8,116 bases of DNA from Beijerinckiaceae bacterium. GTDB lineage: Bacteria > Pseudomonadota > Alphaproteobacteria > Rhizobiales > Beijerinckiaceae. A program made the position numbers and the translations under genes. The notes beneath the pieces were generated by a model, which was not told the origin of the DNA, searched no databases, and was given only the letters and a program-made list of their open reading frames with translations. The stretch lies in the NCBI GenBank assembly GCA_947380915.1, contig CANCSY010000138.1:1-8116 (forward strand), in the 5' to 3' direction. Each line of letters starts with the position of its first letter. Within the stretch, counting starts at the first letter, position 1. Of this stretch, positions 5,445-8,116 are shown in pieces.

Positions 5445-6665
5445 ATGTCGAGCGCTGAAAACAAGCCCCCGAAATCCGCCAAACCCATGAACAAGTTGCG
5501 CCAGGCCACCCGCCTCGTGCATGGCGGGACGATGCGCTCCCAGTTCGGCGAGACATCCGAGGCGCTGTTCCTCACCCAGGGTTATGTCTATCCGGACATG
5601 GAGACCGCCGAGGCCCGGTTCAAAGGCGCGTCGCCCGGCTTCATCTATTCGCGCTTCGCCAATCCCACCGTCGCCATGTTCGAGGAGCGCATGGCGCTTC
5701 TGGAGGGGGCCGAGGCCGCCCGCGCCACCGCCAGCGGCATGGCCGCCGTCACCGCCGCCATGCTCGGCCAGCTGAAAGCGGGCGACCATGTGGTGGCCGC
5801 CAAGGCCCTGTTCGGCTCCTGCCGCTATATCGTCGAGGAGTTGCTGCCGCGCTTCGGCGTTCCCTCCACCCTGGTGGACGGGACGGATCTTGCCCAGTGG
5901 CGCGCCGCCATGCGGCCCAACACCAAGGTCTGCTTTCTGGAAAGCCCCACCAATCCGCAGCTCGAAATCATCGACATCGCGGCGGTGGCGGAGATCGCCC
6001 ATGCGGGCGGGGCGAATCTGGTGGTCGACAATGTCTTCGCCACGCCCTTGCTGCAGAGCCCCTTCGAACTGGGCGCCGATTGCGTGGTCTATTCCACCAC
6101 CAAGAACATCGACGGGCAGGGGCGTTGTCTGGGCGGGATGATCCTCGCCTCCAACGACTTCATCCAGGCCCATGTGCATAACTTCCTGCGCCAGACCGGA
6201 CCTGCGCTCTCGCCCTTCAACGCCTGGGTCATGCTGAAGGGGCTGGAGACCCTGCCCGTGCGGCTCATGCAGCAGCAGCGCAACGCCGTCGCCGTCGCCG
6301 ATTATCTGGCCTCGCGGCCCGAAATCGCCCGCGTGCTCTATCCCACCCGCAAGGACCATCCCCAGCATGAGCTGGCCATGCGCCAGATGACGGGTGGCGG
6401 CTCGGTGCTGGCTTTCGATGTGAAGGGCGGCAAGGAGGGCGCTTTCGCCTTCGCCAATGCCCTGTCCATCGTGAAGATCTCCAACAATCTGGGCGACGCC
6501 AAGAGCCTCATCACCCATCCCGCCACCACCACCCATCAGCGCATCGGGCCGGAAGCCCGCGCGGAATCAGGCATTGGCGATGGCATGTTGCGCCTGTCCT
6601 GCGGGCTGGAGGATGTGGAGGATCTGATCGAGGATGTGGCGGCGGGTTGCGACGCTGTCAGGTAA
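5445..6665 (+). CDS. metZ: O-succinylhomoserine sulfhydrylase
   Basis: PLP enzyme of the Cys/Met metabolism family, 406 aa. It makes homocysteine from O-succinylhomoserine and sulfide, the direct sulfhydrylation step to methionine. Visible motifs: FIYSRFANPT (66-75; Tyr68 and Arg70 contact PLP phosphate of the partner subunit), TASGMAA (95-101), LVVDNVFATP (192-201; Asp195 holds the pyridine nitrogen), YSTTKNIDGQGR (216-227; Lys220 forms the Schiff base), and LRLSCGLED (382-390; Arg383 binds substrate carboxylate). The NIDGQGR after Lys220 and ISNNLGDAKSLITHPATTTH (345-364) fit MetZ better than cystathionine gamma-synthase or MetY, though acyl preference cannot be proved by reading. The ATG at 5445 follows AGAGGA (5433-5438) by six bases; Met15 is a less likely start. 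It lies behind a SAM-II riboswitch and is divergent from dcd. Confidence 0.95.
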   Translation: MSSAENKPPKSAKPMNKLRQATRLVHGGTMRSQFGETSEALFLTQGYVYPDMETAEARFKGASPGFIYSRFANPTVAMFEERMALLEGAEAARATASGMAAVTAAMLGQLKAGDHVVAAKALFGSCRYIVEELLPRFGVPSTLVDGTDLAQWRAAMRPNTKVCFLESPTNPQLEIIDIAAVAEIAHAGGANLVVDNVFATPLLQSPFELGADCVVYSTTKNIDGQGRCLGGMILASNDFIQAHVHNFLRQTGPALSPFNAWVMLKGLETLPVRLMQQQRNAVAVADYLASRPEIARVLYPTRKDHPQHELAMRQMTGGGSVLAFDVKGGKEGAFAFANALSIVKISNNLGDAKSLITHPATTTHQRIGPEARAESGIGDGMLRLSCGLEDVEDLIEDVAAGCDAVR

Positions 6666-6744
6666 TCGGCGTTTTTCCCCACAGGGGGACGGAAAATATA
6701 ATCGTTATTTCAATTATTTAGCGCAACGTCTGCCGGTCTGAACA
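6666..6744. other. Gap after metZ with AT-rich island
   Basis: No gene is seen. TCCCC-ACA-GGGGA (6676-6686) makes a small hairpin, but no T run follows on either strand, so I do not call a terminator. At 6693-6720, 25 of 28 bases are A or T, in sharp contrast to the surroundings. This stretch includes the short palindrome ATAA-TCG-TTAT (6699-6709). Confidence 0.5.
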
Positions 6745-6877
6745 GTGGGGAGGGGTGCGGGGTGGAGGCGCGCAATCTTTGAAGTGAGCGCCTCGCGCAA
6801 CCGCGCTCCCGATCAGCATTGCGCACCCCCCACCCCGTCTCGCTTCGCGAGCCGACCCTCCCCACGAGGGGGAGGGT
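6745..6877. repeat. Imperfect palindromic intergenic repeat element
   Basis: The outer arms GTGGGGAGGG (6745-6754) and CCCTCCCCAC (6856-6865) are exact inverted repeats. Inside them GGGGTGG...GCGCAAT on the left (about 6759-6776) is matched by ATTGCGC...CCACCCC on the right (about 6818-6836). The right arm also carries a local hairpin CTCGC-TTC-GCGAG (6839-6851) missing from the left, and the left interior has GAGGCGC/GCGCCTC (6765-6771/6788-6794). Overlapping the right end, ACCCTCCCC (6855-6863) and GGGGAGGGT (6869-6877) form a 9-bp stem. I recall near-identical CCCTCCCC...GGGGAGGG blocks between genes of many alphaproteobacteria, which suggests a dispersed family. It sits where metZ and the GNAT gene converge, and could fold in either transcript. 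Confidence 0.75.
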
Positions 6878-6912
6878 ATGAAGTGCGTGTCATTTCATAT
6901 ATTTGGCGCTTC

Positions 6913-7410
6913 TCACGCCTTCGGCCATTCCTTCAGCAGGGTGCACTGGTCTTCGCTGAAGAGGTCGCCGACCTCCTCCTCTGGAGTGTAGCCCCGCGCC
7001 GCAAAGAATGCGCGGGCGGTGTCGGTGGTGGTCAGGCTCATGCGGTCGGCGTGCTGGGCTTTGGCGTGGCGCTCCATCTTTTCCAGCAGGGTGCTGGTGA
7101 CGCCGCGAAAGCGAAACTCCGGCGCCACATAGGCGAGCAGCACCTCGCCATAGTCGGTCACCACGCCTACGCCAGCCATGTCACCGCCGATTTCGGCGAG
7201 GAAGCAGGTGGTTCCCGGGGTGGTGATCCAGTATTCCATGTTCTGGGGCGTCTTGTTGCAGAGCCAGCCTTCGAGCGTCAGCGGATCGTTTCCGTGGTCA
7301 AGCTTGCAAAGCTCAAGAATCGACCGGCGCACAAGGGCGCAGGCCGGTTCCGCGTCCCCCGGTTGCGCCTGGCGCAGACTGAGGTCATTTTCCCTTGCGT
7401 TCTCACCCAT
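6913..7410 (-). CDS. GNAT family N-acetyltransferase
   Basis: Predicted cytoplasmic acetyl-CoA dependent acetyltransferase of 165 aa; substrate unknown. The acetyl-CoA binding motif A is seen as LAYVAPEFRFRGVTSTLLEK (92-111), in which R-x-R-G-V-T stands for the usual R/Q-x-x-G-x-G/A. The preceding strand is DMAGVGVVTDYGEVLLA (77-93), and the C-terminal motif B region is TDTARAFFAARGYTPEE (129-145), the common AxxFYxxxGF pattern. The N terminus, LSLRQAQPGDAEPACALVRR (10-29), is the usual GNAT opening. The ATG at 7410 is chosen because the in-frame extension to 7554 overlaps apaG on the other strand and adds no GNAT sequence; no strong Shine-Dalgarno is visible. It converges with metZ and diverges from apaG. 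It may have been inserted between metZ and apaG, which I recall as neighbours in rhizobia. Confidence 0.85.
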   Translation of the reverse strand: MGENARENDLSLRQAQPGDAEPACALVRRSILELCKLDHGNDPLTLEGWLCNKTPQNMEYWITTPGTTCFLAEIGGDMAGVGVVTDYGEVLLAYVAPEFRFRGVTSTLLEKMERHAKAQHADRMSLTTTDTARAFFAARGYTPEEEVGDLFSEDQCTLLKEWPKA

Positions 7411-7519
7411 GATTCGCCCCGGTCTATGGCCTTCCCATCCGGCCGGGCAGGAAAATGGCCCCGGGACGCTCCTTATGCAAGGGCTCGACGAACCGCCGCT
7501 TATCCGGCAAAATGGCATC
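7411..7519. other. Divergent GNAT-apaG intergenic region
   Basis: This 109-base gap must hold the promoters of both genes, but I find no convincing -35/-10 pair on either strand. GGCCTTCC (7429-7436) and GGAA...GGCC (7450-7460) can form an interrupted hairpin around CCGGCCGG (7439-7446). Confidence 0.35.
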
Positions 7520-7912
7520 ATGTACCAAGCTCTCACTGACCAGATCGAAATCACCGTCGAACCAGAATTCCAGGAGGACCGGTCGGACCCGTCCGCCGGG
7601 CGCTATTTCTGGGCCTATACGATCGAGATCGCCAATCGCGGCTCGCGCACGGTGCAGCTCGTGGCGCGCCATTGGCGGATCACCGATTCCAACGGCAAGC
7701 TCAACGAGGTGCGTGGCGCAGGCGTCGTGGGCGAACAGCCGATCCTGCGCGAGGGCGAGAGCTTCCGCTATACCTCCGGCTGCCCGCTGCCCACGCCTTC
7801 GGGCTTCATGGGCGGCAGCTACCGCATGGTGGACGAGGATGGCGGGAGCTTTGACGTCGAGATCCCCACCTTCTCCCTCGACAGCCCGCATCTCAAGCGC
7901 GTCCTGAACTGA
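7520..7912 (+). CDS. apaG: ApaG domain protein
   Basis: Single ApaG/DUF525 domain protein of 130 aa, the usual full length. The fold is a fibronectin-III-like beta sandwich. The family was linked to Co2+/Mg2+ resistance in enterobacteria, but its biochemical role is not settled. Seen: MYQALTDQIEITVEPEFQED (1-20) is the standard opening. Then come RYFWAYTIEIANRGSRTVQL (28-47), RHWRITDSNGK (50-60), the glycine-rich GAGVVGEQP (66-74), SFRYTSGCPLPTPSGFMGGS (81-100), and a C-terminal FDVEIPTFSLDSPHLKRVLN (111-130), all typical of rhizobial ApaG. The ATG at 7520 is preferred because family members begin MYxAL; its Shine-Dalgarno is weak. argE starts 10 bases after its stop, so the pair is probably one transcript. 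Confidence 0.95.
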   Translation: MYQALTDQIEITVEPEFQEDRSDPSAGRYFWAYTIEIANRGSRTVQLVARHWRITDSNGKLNEVRGAGVVGEQPILREGESFRYTSGCPLPTPSGFMGGSYRMVDEDGGSFDVEIPTFSLDSPHLKRVLN

Positions 7913-7922
7913 GGCGTCTCCC

Positions 7923-8116
7923 ATGACCACCCAGCGGCTCGAAGCGGCGATCCTGCTCCTCGAGCGACTGGTCGCTTTCGACACGGAAAGCGCGAAGTCC
8001 AATCTCGATCTCGTCGCCGCCGTCGAGGACCATTTGCGCGCGCTGGACGTCCCCTATGTGAAGGTTCCCAACGCCGCTGGCGACAAGGCCGCCCTCTTCG
8101 CCACCATTGGGCCCAT
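7923..8116 (+). CDS. argE: Acetylornithine deacetylase, M20 family (N-terminal part, cut by window edge)
   Basis: Zinc-dependent hydrolase that removes the acetyl group from N-acetylornithine in arginine synthesis. Only 64 codons are present. LLLERLVAFDTESAKSNLDL (11-30) and the later KAALFATIGP (55-64) match the N-terminal block of ArgE (L-x-x-L-V-x-F-x-T-x-S, then N/A-L-x-A-x-x-GP). The metal-binding HxD lies beyond the edge, so activity cannot be judged. Succinyl-diaminopimelate desuccinylase is the main alternative, but the S-x-x-SNL spacing favours ArgE. The ATG at 7923 has GAGG (7911-7914) eight bases upstream, overlapping the apaG stop codon, which suggests translation linked to apaG. 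Confidence 0.85.
   Translation, partial: MTTQRLEAAILLLERLVAFDTESAKSNLDLVAAVEDHLRALDVPYVKVPNAAGDKAALFATIGP

Noticed and set aside
4989..6536. A 515-codon open frame on the minus strand across metZ and the end of dcd
   Set aside because: It is antisense to metZ, which has full family motifs, and its product is a glycine- and histidine-rich run with no recognisable domain. Long antisense frames are expected at this GC content.
6671..6690. Hairpin after metZ as an intrinsic terminator
   Set aside because: The stem is only 5 bp, and the T run precedes it on the plus strand instead of following it; on the minus strand it is followed by A's.
1..8116. CRISPR array, transposase, prophage or tRNA genes
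   Set aside because: No regularly spaced repeats, no recombinase-like protein and no tRNA cloverleaf were seen; the single palindromic element carries no coding sequence.

Overview
The window is GC-rich (about two thirds G+C by eye) and reads as chromosomal housekeeping DNA from an alphaproteobacterium. It is probably a member of the Hyphomicrobiales (Rhizobiales), perhaps near Beijerinckiaceae or Methylocystaceae. The reasons are a class I lysyl-tRNA synthetase, a long two-domain dCTP deaminase, the metZ type of homocysteine synthesis behind a SAM-II class riboswitch, and an ApaG and ArgE close to those I recall from rhizobia. The genus is inference. I see no phage, plasmid, transposase, CRISPR, tRNA or rRNA.

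Layout. At the left edge is the N-terminal 140 codons of lysK (minus), with a good promoter candidate (TTGACC-N17-TAGGGT) that starts inside the stop codon of the gene upstream. Upstream of it, also on minus, is a membrane-bound family 2 glycosyltransferase with an apparent N-terminal MshEN-like domain. Diverging from it across a very short gap is an orphan periplasmic amino-acid-type binding protein (plus). That gene meets tail to tail, with 4 bases between, a minus-strand unit of a 57-residue membrane protein followed by a SCO-family copper/thiol protein. The small gene was found by reading the reverse strand directly. Upstream of these, still on minus, is dcd.

The dcd-metZ divergent region (5242-5444) is the richest regulatory stretch. 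It holds the dcd Shine-Dalgarno site and GTG start, a metZ promoter candidate, and about 10 bases downstream of it a SAM-II type aptamer. A possible anti-aptamer hairpin follows, then the metZ Shine-Dalgarno. The layout suggests that metZ (O-succinylhomoserine sulfhydrylase) is shut down when S-adenosylmethionine is abundant.

Downstream of metZ is a 247-base gene-free gap with an AT-rich island and a 120-130 base imperfect palindrome of a type common between alphaproteobacterial genes. A minus-strand GNAT acetyltransferase follows. Diverging from it, apaG (plus) and the first 64 codons of argE (plus) lie 10 bases apart and are probably co-transcribed.

The genes serve translation (lysK), pyrimidine nucleotide supply (dcd), methionine (metZ) and arginine/ornithine synthesis (argE), oxidase or thiol maturation (SCO) and envelope work (glycosyltransferase, binding protein). 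I did not find a new multi-gene system. The observations most worth checking are the riboswitch and its switching model, the palindromic repeat with the GNAT gene between metZ and apaG, and the small membrane protein paired with SCO. There is no gene-free stretch above 300 bases.
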